Positions 1 to 9,640 of a stretch of DNA of 64,000 bases are shown piece after piece. The notes under the pieces are model-generated. The model searched no databases. It was given only the letters and a program-made list of their open reading frames with translations, and was not told the DNA's origin. This DNA is from Talinum fruticosum (taxonomy: Eukaryota > Streptophyta > Magnoliopsida > Caryophyllales > Talinaceae): assembly GCA_021018815.1 (NCBI GenBank), contig JAITYX010000033.1:5999001-6063000 (forward strand). Direction: 5' to 3'. Position 1 is the stretch's first letter; every line of letters begins with the position of its first letter. Made by a program: the position numbers and the translations under genes.

Positions 1-667
1 ATATTTTTCAGCTACAATAAGTTCGTAGAACTGCTTTTGGAGGCTATGACCTATGTTCAATGACTATATCTCCGACAATCTTAAAATTGAGTCCTCAAAT
101 TATTCGTTGTAATGGCTAGTTGACCTAGTTGCTCAAGCCCAAGACACAATGACTCTCTTCATTGCAACCTATAAATAGAAGCCTTGATTCAACACTCGGG
201 AGATTGCTTGGAACCAAATACTCAACACTTATATTTTCTCTTCTACCTTACAACTCTTGTTTATTTAATAAGAACTTTCCGAGTTCTAAGGATTAACTCA
301 ATTCGGTTGTCCCAAACTGTAAAGGTTAACTTAGTTTAGAAGTACTAAGGCAGATAAAGTAATTGATGTGCCTAGAAACACTCTATATTCAAATTGTCTA
401 AGGGAGTGATTCGGGTGGTCAATTCATTGTATTCGTGGATTCAAATAATGGACTTGACTTAGTGCTTGGATTAGCATTGACCTCGGTTTTACGCCCATGA
501 CGGTTTCCATGTAAAATCTTTGTTTCTCTCTGTCTAAGTCACTCTAAAATCAGTTTCATTTTCAAAGTTTATTCTCTTTTTCAAACAACATCAAATTTCC
601 ACAATTTCCCTTCATCACCCTATTCACCTCCCCTCCAGGGTGATTTAACCTTTTATCAAAACTTTTA
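1..667 (+). mobile_element. 5' LTR (partial) of copia element A
   Basis: The stretch ends with the family's LTR 3' boundary: a 'ccctattcacc...gggtgattta' block, a degraded terminus, then a Met-tRNA-type PBS. A TATA-like 'cctataaatagaagcc' near 168 is the motif seen in the other LTRs of this family. The 'gtttt..gcc..ggtttccatgta' block near 487-515 is the LTR signature repeated in every copy. The left end lies outside the window. By sequence this LTR is closest to the LTR at 48911-50621. Confidence 0.85.
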
Positions 668-668
668 A

Positions 669-681
669 TTGATATTAGAGC
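669..681 (+). other. Primer binding site of element A
   Basis: 'ttgatattagagc' lies directly after the LTR and matches the plant initiator-Met tRNA 3'-end complement (TTGGTATCAGAGC) with two changes. Reverse transcription of the element would start here. Confidence 0.8.
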
Positions 682-728
682 TTAGCCTTTAACAAAATGA
701 TGTCATAATCCAAAGGGTTAAAGATCAA

Positions 729-1806
729 ATGGCTCAATATAATGGAGAGTTTGATGAAGGAAGGTCATTCACTAGACAACCGAAGTTCAAGGGCTTCAAC
801 TGTGCCCACTAGAAGAAACTAATGAAGTGTTTCATCCAAGATCTTGATGAAGAAGTTTGGGAGGTCATCACCGATGGAAGCTACATTCCTATGAAGTAAC
901 TTGACAACTAGACTATGGCAAAGCTAAAGTTAAAATTTATTGCTTAAGAGAAGGATAGACACAAGAAAAATTCAAAGCTGCGGACATTCTTATGTGTGCC
1001 TTGGATACATCCGGCACAACATAGTCTCAGCTTGTGTCTAAAAAAATAAGTGTGGGACACTATGGTTAACACATATGAAGGCACAAGCCGAGTGAGACAA
1101 ACCAAGATAAGTCGAGTACTGCAAAAGTATGGGCTATTCAAGATAAAGACTTATGAAAGCATCACTCACATATATGTGCGGTTTATCGAGATTGTGAACA
1201 ATCTTAAGTCACTTGGGAAGAAAATGTCCAATGCGAAATACTCGAAAAATTTCTAAGGATTCTTCTAAAGAACAAATGGGGTCCAAAGATGATAGCTATT
1301 GATGAGGCAAAAGACCTCAACAAGCTCAAGCCAGATGAGCTCATTGGGAAACTCATCACCTATGAGTTACGTCTTAAGGAAGAAGAATCTAAGGCCAACA
1401 TCAAGAAGAATAGTGCTTAAAAGCCTCGGAAGAAGTTGGTCCCAGTCCGAGCTCCTCAAACTAAGAAGCGGATCCCATAGCTTTTCTGTCCGGAGGCATC
1501 AATTGTATGACGAAATATAAGAAATGGCGGAAGAAGCCCAAGAATGAGATCTATACTGGAAGAGAAGAAAGGTAAATTTCCATCCTCTTCAAATTCCTCT
1601 TTCACTAAAAATTCTAGCCATTTTAAGCGTGGTAGAAAGAAATATATAGTGAACGATTTCCCAAAGAGAAAGAAGCACTACAAGAAAAGTAAAGCCATGA
1701 TGGAAACATGGAGTGAAGATGAGTCGGATGATGATGAATACATCGAAGATGAGTCCAAGTGTCTATTGGCTATAATTAACTTGGAAACAAAGTTTGAGTC
1801 GAAGTA
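729..1806 (+). pseudogene. copia gag, element A (degenerate)
   Basis: The capsid-like Gag starts at the ATG in 'aaatggctcaatataatgg', the same start context used by the other copies at 46651, 50680 and 60817. The best-preserved stretch (1050-1256) reads MWDTMVNTYEGTSRVRQ and onward to a VNNLKSLGKKM motif, typical of the copia Gag family (UBN2/DUF4219 type). The end (1544-1806) holds what should be the CCHC zinc knuckle, but both first cysteines are lost (HFKRGRK replaces CFxCGSK). An acidic EDESDDDEY tract follows. Several in-frame stops (e.g. TGG to TAG near 810) and frameshifts make it non-functional. Confidence 0.88.
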
Positions 1807-2454
1807 ACTTCACTAAATATATTTTTACTTTAGAGGAAAAGTCCAATTCTTATTCTTCTTTATTTGGAGAAAAACTTGAGTCTCTAAAATCTAAGAAGTT
1901 TTAAAAGCCGATTTAGAAATACCGAGACTAAACTTGAAGGTGCTTGAGACCATCTCACAAGATAATGAGAGTGAATCCGAGTTCCTCATAACCGAAAATA
2001 AGCAATTGAAGAAAAAGCTAACCGAGTCTCGTAACCTTGTTTTAAAACTTACTCAAGGTTAGAAAAACCTTGATTTGTTGTTGGGTTCTCAGTGTGTTTC
2101 TTTTAGAAAAGAAGGATTGGGTTTCAACTCTAAAAAGGAGTACAACTAATACAAGAGTCTTTTAAATAATGATTCAAGAAAAATTCATTTTCGAAAAGTC
2201 GAGCACGGTCCCATTAATCTAGTGAGGAAAAGGACTAAGCCCGGACAAGTTTATGAAAAGAAGTGTCCTTAGACTTTTAACAAAAAAAAAGGTTTACAAA
2301 AATGAGAGTCGGTTCCCAAACAAGAAGAGTCGAATATACCAAGCCCAAAATTATTTGAGTTTAGGTTCCCAAAAGTGTCCTTCCTCCAAAACCGACCTCA
2401 GTATAGACATATAGGTTTGTAAGAGGAAGTGAGAAGAGTTAGTGTGTTTGTATT
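1807..2454 (+). pseudogene. gag C-terminal / gag-pol linker, element A
   Basis: Frame-broken sequence equivalent to the linker in the other copies: a charged, probably coiled-coil segment (KSNSYSS, SRNLVLKLTQG, SxCVSFRKE) followed by the WVPKxxxPPKPTS motif near 2365-2400. It ends in the block 'gttagtgtgtttgtattttgcag' immediately before protease, which is conserved in the other copies and resembles a 3' splice acceptor. Confidence 0.75.
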
Positions 2455-2680
2455 TTGCAGGCACCTCAAGCCACGAAAAACGATCATTTGTATCTTGACA
2501 TTGGATGTTCAAGACACATGTCGGACAATTCAAGGCTCTTTTCTAAGCTAGAAAAGATGTATGGAGGGAAAGTCACATTTGGAGATAATAACAAGGGGAA
2601 GATTGTAGGAATTGGCAAAGTTGGTCACGGTGACAACTCATTCGGCCATGTTTATCTTGTCAAAGGTCTCAAATAGAATC
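2455..2680 (+). pseudogene. copia protease, element A
   Basis: Retropepsin-like aspartic protease that would cleave the Gag-Pol polyprotein. The frame reads YLDIGCSRHMSDNSRLFSK, then GGKVTFGDNNKGKIVGIGKV and VYLVKGLK. The catalytic DSG triad is changed to DIG, so it should be inactive even where the frame is open. The frame stops at the tag after VKGLK. Confidence 0.88.
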
Positions 2681-3740
2681 TTTTGAGCATCTCTCAACTA
2701 TGTTAGAAGGGACAAGAGGTAAGATTCACTGAGACCAATTGCTTTATATCTTATGCCACTTCAAACGAGACAAACCTCTCACGTCCGAGGTTAGGTAACA
2801 CTACATTATACTTCTTAGTGATTGAACTTAGATCTTATCATGTTTAAAAGCTTCCGTTAATTATGAATCATGTACATGATGTGATAGATTAGGCCACATT
2901 ACCATGCATACCATTAAGAAATTATCTTCACATGAATTTGTCCGAGGACTCCTTAAATGTGCTTTTAACAAAGATTAAATTTCGATGGATGTACAAAGGG
3001 GAAAAAAGTTAGATCTTTATTCAAACTACTTAAAATTGTTTCCACCACAAAGGTGACTGAATTAATTGACATGGATCTATTTGAGGAAATTCTATTACAA
3101 AGCTTACAAGGTAAATCATATGTGCTTATGGTTATTTATGTCTATTCAAGATTTACCTAGGAATGTTTATAAAAAATAAGAAGGAAGCTATTAAGGAGTT
3201 CACTAGAGTATATAGACAAATTCAAATGGAATCTAGGACTCAGATTGTGAGAGTCGGAACCGACCTTGGAAGGGAAGCCGACTACTCGGAGTTTGTCGAC
3301 TTCGTGACAAATCTAGTATCTTCCATAACTTCTTTGCACCAATAACGCCCCAACAAAGTGGAGTGGTGGAAAGGAAGAACAAAACTCTTCAAGAAATAGG
3401 AAGGACAATAATGATTTAAAATGATCTACCTTTCTATTTCTAGGCTAAGGCAACAAACCTGGCAAAGAACACACTAAATAGATGCATTATTCGCCCAATC
3501 TTGAAGAAAACACCCTATAAGCTATACAAATGGAAGAAACCCAACATCTCTTACTTCAAGCTTTTTGGGTGTAAGTGCTTTATACACAACCATAGTAAGG
3601 ATCATTTAACTAAGTTTGATGCAAGGTCAAATGAAGGTATATTCCTTGGTTATTCTTTACATAGTAAAGCTGATCTCATTTTTAACAAAAGAATTAACAA
3701 AGTGAAAAAAGTGAGTCTACCTTCTCGGACTTGAAATTGA
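2681..3740 (+). pseudogene. GAG-preintegrase and integrase, element A
   Basis: The zinc-binding pre-integrase segment is followed by the rve integrase core. Recognisable pieces are MDLFEEILLQSLQGKSY near 3070, a degraded 'VxxYSRFT' active-site region near 3130-3160, a degraded ERKN segment near 3370, and the well-kept C-terminal part (3501-3734: KKTPYKLYKWKKPNISYF, FGCKCFIHN, EGIFLGYS). It would insert the cDNA into the genome. Multiple stops and frameshifts break it. Confidence 0.87.
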
Positions 3741-4212
3741 GCAGAAATGATGATGAGATAGTTCAAGCTAAGCTTAAAATGTTAGAAAACAAAAGAACTG
3801 ATTAAGTAACTAACCTAATTCCGGAGTCAATTCGGACTACAACAACTCAAGAAGTGACTAACACTCACCCAACTAAGGAAGCAAGAATTCAATCCTTGAA
3901 CTTAGTAAATCAATGATCGAGTAAAGCTTTCAAATATGCTTCTAGAAATCCACTTGAGAACATCATCTCACATATCAACTCAAGCATGCTTACTCGATCT
4001 TTTTCCATAATCTATGTGCATTCTCTCGCATTCATCTCATTAATTGAGCGTAAAAATCTAATAGAAGCTTACGTGAACCTGAATAGGTAGAGGCCGTGCA
4101 AGAAGAATTATCTGAATTTTAAAGAAACAAAGTTTGGACCTTAACCAAACGACCAACCGACCACCTAATTATAGGAACCGAGTGGACTTTCATGAACAAA
4201 ATAGATAAGAGA
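3741..4212 (+). pseudogene. Integrase-RT linker and RT N-terminus, element A
   Basis: Low-complexity linker after integrase (a Q/T-rich stretch near 3835-3870), then the start of the RVT_2 reverse transcriptase: a degraded 'EAVQEELSEF' near 4090 and EWTFMNKIDKR at 4180-4212. The RT frame then stops matching and resumes near 6643, so 2.4 kb of foreign DNA separates the two halves. Confidence 0.75.
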
Positions 4213-4479
4213 AAATAAAAATTGGGTCAAAAGAAAATGCATGATTGATCCGAAATCCGATTCAAGTCCAATATAGCACATGTAGGTACATAAGAAATGT
4301 ATTGAATGACCCTCCAATAAGTCTATTAAAATTGGCTCTATATCAATAGAATCTCATCATCCATACATAAGGAATTGGTGTAGTATTGAAAATATAATAA
4401 GAATGAGAGGTGTTAAACTTTTTATCATCCTGGCATCGAGCTATTTTTCCGTAGGACGTCCCCTACGATATCGGCACCT
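4213..4479 (-). other. Plastid-like DNA (nuclear plastid insertion), left part
   Basis: This insert in the RT gene ends in a fragment of chloroplast 5S rRNA on the minus strand, listed separately. The adjoining sequence, moving away from the rRNA 3' end, contains 'ttaacacctctcattctta', which I recall as the plastid sequence just downstream of rrn5. The rest (e.g. 'catccatacataaggaattgg') reads like plastid intergenic DNA, but that is from memory only. No coding potential is seen. Confidence 0.6.
4424..4478 (-). pseudogene. rrn5: 3' fragment of plastid 5S rRNA (rrn5)
   Basis: The reverse complement of these 55 bases matches the 3' end of chloroplast 5S rRNA with a handful of differences. Key blocks are GGAAAAATAGCTCGA and CCAGGATGAT. 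Only the last 55 of about 121 nt are present; the fragment stops at the edge of a solo LTR insertion. It is a decaying organelle-DNA relic, not a working rRNA gene. Confidence 0.75.
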
Positions 4480-6072
4480 TGAAGGTTTGCTCAAGGAGAG
4501 GCTAAGTCACCCTAGAGGGGAGTGAATAGGGTGATGAAAGATTTTTCTGAAAAATCAAAATCTTTTGAGCAAAGAACAGACGTAAGCGGATTCTCGAGTC
4601 TACAATAGGGTCGGAAAAGTGTGAACTCAAAATGAAGATGCGGATAGAACTCGAAGCTTTAAGACAATCCGAGTGTAGAGTGAACTCGGAAAATAAATAC
4701 ACAAAAATTACGTGGAAACTTTCCTGGGGTAGAAAACCACGGACCGTGCTAATCTAAGTATGAAGTCAAATCCACTATTTTGAGTCCACAAAATACCGTA
4801 GACTGACTCGTACCCAAGTTGCTCCCTTAAACAACTCTTTACATGTTTTCCTAGACTCATAAATTCCCTTATCCGATCTAGTACTTCCTAGCTGAGATAA
4901 CCCTTACAGCTAGGGACAACCGAGCTGAGTTAACCCTTATAACTCGGTCAAGGGACCTTACTTAGAGAGGAAGAAAGAGAGTGTTTGTAACTAAGTACAA
5001 GACCTTACAACTCGGAATATAATGAATTACGGAATGGGAGTTGTAAGTAGAAGATTGAGAATGAATACAATGACTTTGCTCAAGTATATGTATTAATAAT
5101 AGGATCGGTAATCTTCAAGTCTTGAGAGTTGGCTTCTTTTATAGATGACCAAGCAGCGTAGCCATTGAGTCCATCTTTTGACCGAGAGTCCTTTGTGACT
5201 CGTTATTAAGGACTTTTGAGTCATTCGAAAGTATCCGTTGTGATTTGAACATTGGGCAACAGTTCTTGACTCCTTTGGAAGTCCCAAAACCACGAGCCGT
5301 GTCTTGAAAGATAAGGTGGAAACCATCGTTTAGCTTGGTGTTGCAGATTTCCAGCTTTGGAAACAGACAGCCTCGACGCAATCTTCCGGGGCTAGGTCGG
5401 AGGTGAAAAAGCCTTGTCTGCTGGTGATTTGCCGTTTTGAAGCTCGGTTACTTTTGTAATTCAAAAAGTGTATCCTCGTTTAAATAACTTACAAAAGTAA
5501 ATGAAATTGGTTCTCAAAGTATGAAATACTTTGGTCCAAGATTAGACACGAGATAATAATATAATTAAGATAATTAAGTGACTAATTATCCGAGTCGGAA
5601 AAGGAATGGAATTTTCCGAGTCTAATATCCATGAAACTCGAAATTCCATCCGAATTAGTCTAAGCGAGAATCAAGTTATAGAAAGAATATCGAGTGAAAC
5701 AAACTTGATATAGGCTAAGCATGGTTCATACTAGAAGCGCCGACTATAGCGAGAATAGGACCTGTAATATGAAGTCGGACCTGAATGCGGTTGTGCGAAT
5801 ACTAGTCATTTGATCATGCGATAATTCTAAGTGATGAGAGAGTCGAAGCTGGGTGTACAATAGTAAGTACGAGATATGCTTTCGAGTCTCACAGAGACAA
5901 GCGAGAATACGTGAAATAAATGCTATATCACTTAGAGAAAATACCATATCACTCGGAAAAGTTTCTAAGGTACCAAGAATGACTTGGAATCAAAACTCTA
6001 TAAGTGAGAAAGTCTTATACCTGATTCCTTTGATAGAACTCGAAATGTGCGGAGTAAAGTCCGAGTCTTCAC
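4480..6072 (-). mobile_element. Solo copia LTR inside the plastid-like DNA
   Basis: A complete LTR in minus orientation. The right end 'gtcttca' and left end 'tgaaggtttgctc' are the family termini (TGAAGAC...CCTTCA). It is flanked by CACCT (4475-4479) and CACCC (6073-6077), a 5-bp target duplication with one T/C difference. The TATA-type 'cttttatagatgacc' is near 5136 (minus-strand promoter) and the conserved 'gtggaaactttcctgggg...aaaaccacgg' block lies at 4713-4743. There is no internal region, so it is a solo LTR left by LTR-LTR recombination. Short ORFs inside it are not genes. Confidence 0.88.
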
Positions 6073-6077
6073 ACCCC

Positions 6078-6640
6078 ATTCCTAATTCAATCTTTAAGGT
6101 TTCTATTCTCTCATAAAGTTCTTATTTTGACAATTCAAAGGCAGGCGATGGCTTTTTACTAATGAATCTATATTCAAAATCATGATAGAAAGAAATATGT
6201 GAATCTTTCTACCATACTATCCAATTTCATTTAATTGATTCTAGCCTGCTCATCTCATTTAAGAAACGAAATTGGAATCCTTGTTTATTTCCATTTAGGG
6301 TAAAATTGTATCCCTTAGGAACCGTACATGCACCTTTTGACGCATACGATTCAAGTTCATAAAAAGTGTGAAAAAATGAAATCCTAATTTGATATAGATA
6401 TTGGGATCGGGTCATATGTAAAATAAAAACCATGAACTAAGAAAGACATGAGAAAAAGGATACGATTCAAGTTCATAAAAAAATGAAATTCCCTAATTCT
6501 TGACTGGAGGGGACACCAAAGGAAGTTCCTGGATAATAACCCTAAAGGTTTTCTTATTGATGATTTCGTGTCGAGTAAGTTCCGACTCGCACGAAAGGCG
6601 TAATCGGAAATATCGACATGCAGAGTCTAAAGGTCGGTAG
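6078..6640 (-). other. Plastid-like DNA, right part, with group II intron domain
   Basis: Non-retroelement sequence between the solo LTR and the second half of the RT gene. On the minus strand, 6319-6352 folds as a 34-nt group II intron domain V. Text such as 'gactggaggggacaccaaagg' (6501-6521) also looks plastid-derived. The phrase 'atacgattcaagttcataaaa' occurs twice (near 6346 and 6460), a short direct duplication. It does not continue the rrn5 sequence on the left of the LTR, so several organelle fragments seem to have been joined. Confidence 0.5.
6319..6352 (-). ncRNA. Group II intron domain V relic
   Basis: The reverse complement begins GAATCGTATGCG and ends TGCATGTACGGTTC with an AAAA-type loop, giving the 34-nt hairpin of group II intron domain V (usual form GAGCCGTAUG...GUACGGUUC). 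The catalytic AGC triad near the 5' side appears changed to AAT by two transitions, so it should be inactive. 'ctaagggataca' after it would fit the start of domain VI. The source intron (plastid or mitochondrial) is not identified. Confidence 0.6.
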
Positions 6641-6642
6641 TC

Positions 6643-7300
6643 GAAATAAGGTCGGACTTATAGCCCAATTGTATAATTAGGAAGAAAGAATTGATTATGG
6701 GGAAACCTTTGAACTAGTTGCTAAGATTGAAATAATTAGAATTATACTTCCATTTGCATCTAGCATGAAAATTAAGCTTTATCAAATAGATGTTAAGTGT
6801 GCATTTCTAAGTGGTTATATTCAAGAAGAGGTTTATCTAAAGCAACCCCTCGATTTGAAAATCCTCATTTTACAAACCATATTTTTTAATTCAAAAACTT
6901 TTTATGATTTGAAACAAGCTCCTAGAGCTTGGTATGAAAGATTGTGTTGTTTCATGCTTGAAAACTGATTTAAATGAGGTTTGATTGACCAAACCTTATT
7001 TACTAAAGCCAAGGGCACAGATTTTCTTATCATTCAAATCTATGTTGGTGATATTATTTTTAGTGCTACTAATGAAGTTCTCTGTAAAGAATTTTCCGAG
7101 TTAGTGAGGTAGTAATGTCAAATGAGCATGATGAAAGAACTAAATTTCATCCTTAGATTGCAAATCAGACAAGATAAGGATGGAATTTATGCTGATCAAT
7201 CCAAGTATAACTCAAAAATACAAGCTTCAAGATGCTAAACTAGCATGAACTCCTATAGGAAGCGGTTCCAAATTGCACTCAGCCAAGAAGGGCAAGTCGT
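6643..7300 (+). pseudogene. copia reverse transcriptase, element A (second half)
   Basis: RVT_2 reverse transcriptase resuming after the plastid-like insert. It reads, with frameshifts, a degraded 'YNQEEGIDYGETF' region near 6672, then MKIKLYQIDVKCAFLSGYI at 6765, KTFYDLKQAPRAWYERL near 6893, and the active-site box at 7041-7052. There the YVDD motif is changed to YVGD, losing a catalytic aspartate. The part near 7130-7200 (LNFILRLQIRQDKDGIYADQ) is the RT C-terminus. Stops and frameshifts abound. Confidence 0.9.
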
Positions 7301-7965
7301 AGATTAGAAAATCTATAAATGTATGACTGGATCTCCACTATACTTAACTTCTAGTAGGCCACATATTATGTTTAGTGTATACCTTTGTGTAAGATTTCAA
7401 GCTAATCCAAAAGAGTCTTATCTAACTACGGTAAAGAAAATTTTTAGATATGTTGCAACCACTCGAGACACTTGGTCTCCGGTACTCAAAACAATCAGTG
7501 TCTGACTCTTAGTGGCTACTCAAACATTGACTATGCTAGGTACAAATTAATAACAACTGTACCTCAGGAGCATGCCAATTTCTCGGATAATCACTCATCT
7601 CTTGGCACTTAAAGAAGCAAAACTTAGTTGCCTTGTCAATACCTGAGGATGAGTACATATTAGTAGGATCTTGTTGTGCTCAGTTGCTCGGATCAATCAA
7701 CATTTAAAGGATTTTTGATCGACCTTCTCAAGCAATTCCTATCAAGTGCAACAATCAAAGTACGATCAACATCACTAAGAACCTAGTTCAACATTCCAAA
7801 ACTAAGCATATTGAGGTCATCTATGACTTTTTGAGAGACCATTCTAAAAGTTGATATTGAGTTAGAATCATTCATACTAAGCTTCAATTTGTTAATATTT
7901 TCATTAAACCACTAGGTGAAGAAAAGTTGTTTTTTATAAGAAATGAACTTGTAATGTTAAATGCT
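7301..7965 (+). pseudogene. copia RNase H, element A
   Basis: Connection domain and RNase H. GSPLYLTSSRPHIMFSVYL (7323-7380) and KKIFRYVATTRDT are the usual Ty1/copia motifs before RNase H, and HIEVIYDFLRDHS (near 7810) is the conserved C-terminal box. The pol frame ends near 7965 with 'EEKLFFIRNELVML'. It is broken by many stops. Confidence 0.85.
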
Positions 7966-8370
7966 GGATTACATGTTTAATTTCATGAGTCATTATGTGT
8001 TTATTTGGATTAAGCATGTTTTTGTTGAGAGAAATCTGATTGACTTGAAATTTAGTTGAAAATTCATGAAACCGAGCCCTTATAATTGGCTATCTAAGTT
8101 GTTACGAGCACTCAACCGCCTAACTCGAGTCGGACTTAGTTCAAATGAAATGTAGATTCAAATACCGGAGGTCATCTTTAATTAATAGGGAATCTTGGAT
8201 AAAATTTTTATAAATTATCTCTCTCTCTTTCTCATGTGTTTTGATTGCAATTACGGTTGTTGGGAAACACCGGCTCAACAACTTGCTACAATCTAGTCTG
8301 TTGGGAATCTAGTGGTTGGATCGCATCTAAAACTCAACTTTGTTTTTCTATCCGTTAAGAGCATTTTCTC
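7966..8370 (+). other. Untranslated region between pol and third ORF, element A
   Basis: About 400 bases with no supported gene. They occupy the same place as the spacer before the third ORF in elements I and D. A short CT run sits at 8219-8236. Confidence 0.5.
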
Positions 8371-8608
8371 TATAAATACCAGTCATTTCCTTTCATTCCA
8401 TTACTTTGTTATTTTCCTCTCACTCACTCATAACTTATAACTCATAACTCAATTCTCTTATACTCGACTTGCTAATTCTCGCACTCTCGGACTCATGTTC
8501 TCTCTCTCTCACTCTTTCTAATTCTTTATTTCATCTTCTTCTACTTATACTCGTACTTCTTTTCATTCTCTCTCTCTCTCTCTCTCTCAGTCACTCTCGA
8601 AATAAAAA
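8371..8608 (+). promoter_or_regulatory. Putative promoter and CT-rich leader of third ORF, element A
   Basis: A TATA box ('ctctataaatacc', from about 8371) lies 238 bases before the ATG. A leader very rich in C and T follows, including a (TC)n run at about 8569-8588. Elements I (TATA 32131-32140) and D (TATA 53179-53187) have the same layout, which suggests the third ORF is transcribed from its own promoter. This is inferred from sequence only. Confidence 0.6.
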
Positions 8609-9345
8609 ATGACCGAGAGAGATCCGAGGTTAAGGTTGCTTCGAGCAACCAACAAAACGCCTAAAACCTATCCCAAAACGCCCCTCAACTTCAAAGCCTA
8701 AGGCTCCTTAGAAGAGGCCTTAGAAAGAAAAGGTAGTTCTTCCCTAAATCTTGAAGAATCAAAGACTCCCTCAATCCCCAACATCACTGCCTGGATGAAA
8801 AATTCTTTCTAACCACCAAAATTTCATGGGTTCATAAACTCAGAAAAATCGAATTTCTTGATCTCTCTATTTTTGTGACTATGTTTACCCATACCTGGTC
8901 ATAGAATTCTACCAAAATCTCTCTTCCTCATCCACAATCTACAGTTCTAGGAAAGAAGATTTTCATAACTCTTGCTCTTTGTCTTAAGCTTTTCAACATT
9001 AAAAGTTTGTTTCTTGATTCCAAGCACTCAAAAATTCTCTCACATTGCTTGGTGATTTCTTTTCAAAGTATACCAAAGTCAAACCCAAGGTTCGAAAGAA
9101 CTTCTCTATTAAATAGTTAAAGTTTGAGCCCACACTTCTCTGTTTATTTGTCATGAGAACTGTGTTCTCATTCTGTTCGTCCAAAGAGAACCCAAACAAT
9201 AAGCTTCTTAAGGTCATCTATGATATCATGGAAGGGTATGATGTCGATCTCTTTCCTTTTATGATTAAGCGGATCTATGATAACATTAAGCACGATCACC
9301 TCAATTAGTTTGTCACAAACGAACTCATACATCCGAGCAAGCATC
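8609..9345 (+). pseudogene. Third ORF of element A, N-terminal part, interrupted
   Basis: Starts MTERDPRLRLLRATNKTP, basic and Ser/Thr/Pro-rich, and continues in broken frames. It lies downstream of pol in the same place as the MPKRGS ORF of elements I and D, though it is clearly diverged from them. A readable late segment (about 9210-9300) is IYDIMEGYDVDLFPFMIKR. It stops where CACTA1 is inserted; the continuation would be at 43133. The function is unknown. By position it corresponds to the env-like or accessory ORFs reported in some Sirevirus-type copia elements. Confidence 0.55.
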
Positions 9346-9640
9346 CACTACTACATGAACCATTTTTAATTACGGTTCCAAAACACCTTTTACTACGATT
9401 ATCTAGCGTTGTATATATAGGGATCTTTTACTACAATTCAAAATTGTAAAAGATGTGGCCCTAATTGTAGATGCCCATCTTTTACTACAGTTCAAAATTG
9501 TAGTAAAAAGGACATATTATTACAGTTTATTTGAACAATTAGAGTAATAGAGCACCTATTACCATGGTTCTCGTACAAACAAGCTGTATCATTGTTCTTT
9601 GTTAAAAATCATACTAATAGGTATGGGACAAAATCCCACT
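9346..9640. repeat. Left subterminal repeat region of CACTA1
   Basis: Repeated and inverted 'ttttactac(g/a)(a/g)tt' and 'aattgtagtaaaa' units (e.g. 9388, 9428, 9481, 9508), plus 'cctattaccatggttc' at 9557. They continue past the nested small CACTA, where 'cctattactac' and its inverse 'gtaataggt' occur at 11128-11168. Such arrays bind the transposon's DNA-binding protein in this superfamily. Confidence 0.7.

Noticed and set aside
669..681. tRNA-like sequences at LTR borders considered as tRNA genes
   Set aside because: Only the 13-base complement of the Met tRNA 3' end is present; it is the retrotransposon primer binding site.
4424..4478. Functional 5S rRNA gene
   Set aside because: It is a truncated plastid-type fragment with substitutions, cut by an LTR insertion.
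5093..5381. Overlapping short minus-strand open frames in the LTR at 4480-6072, and similar ones in the other LTRs
   Set aside because: They lie in LTR sequence, differ between copies and show no codon conservation.
8569..8588. (TC)n run considered as a separate microsatellite of interest
   Set aside because: It is part of the CT-rich leader before the third ORF and is short.
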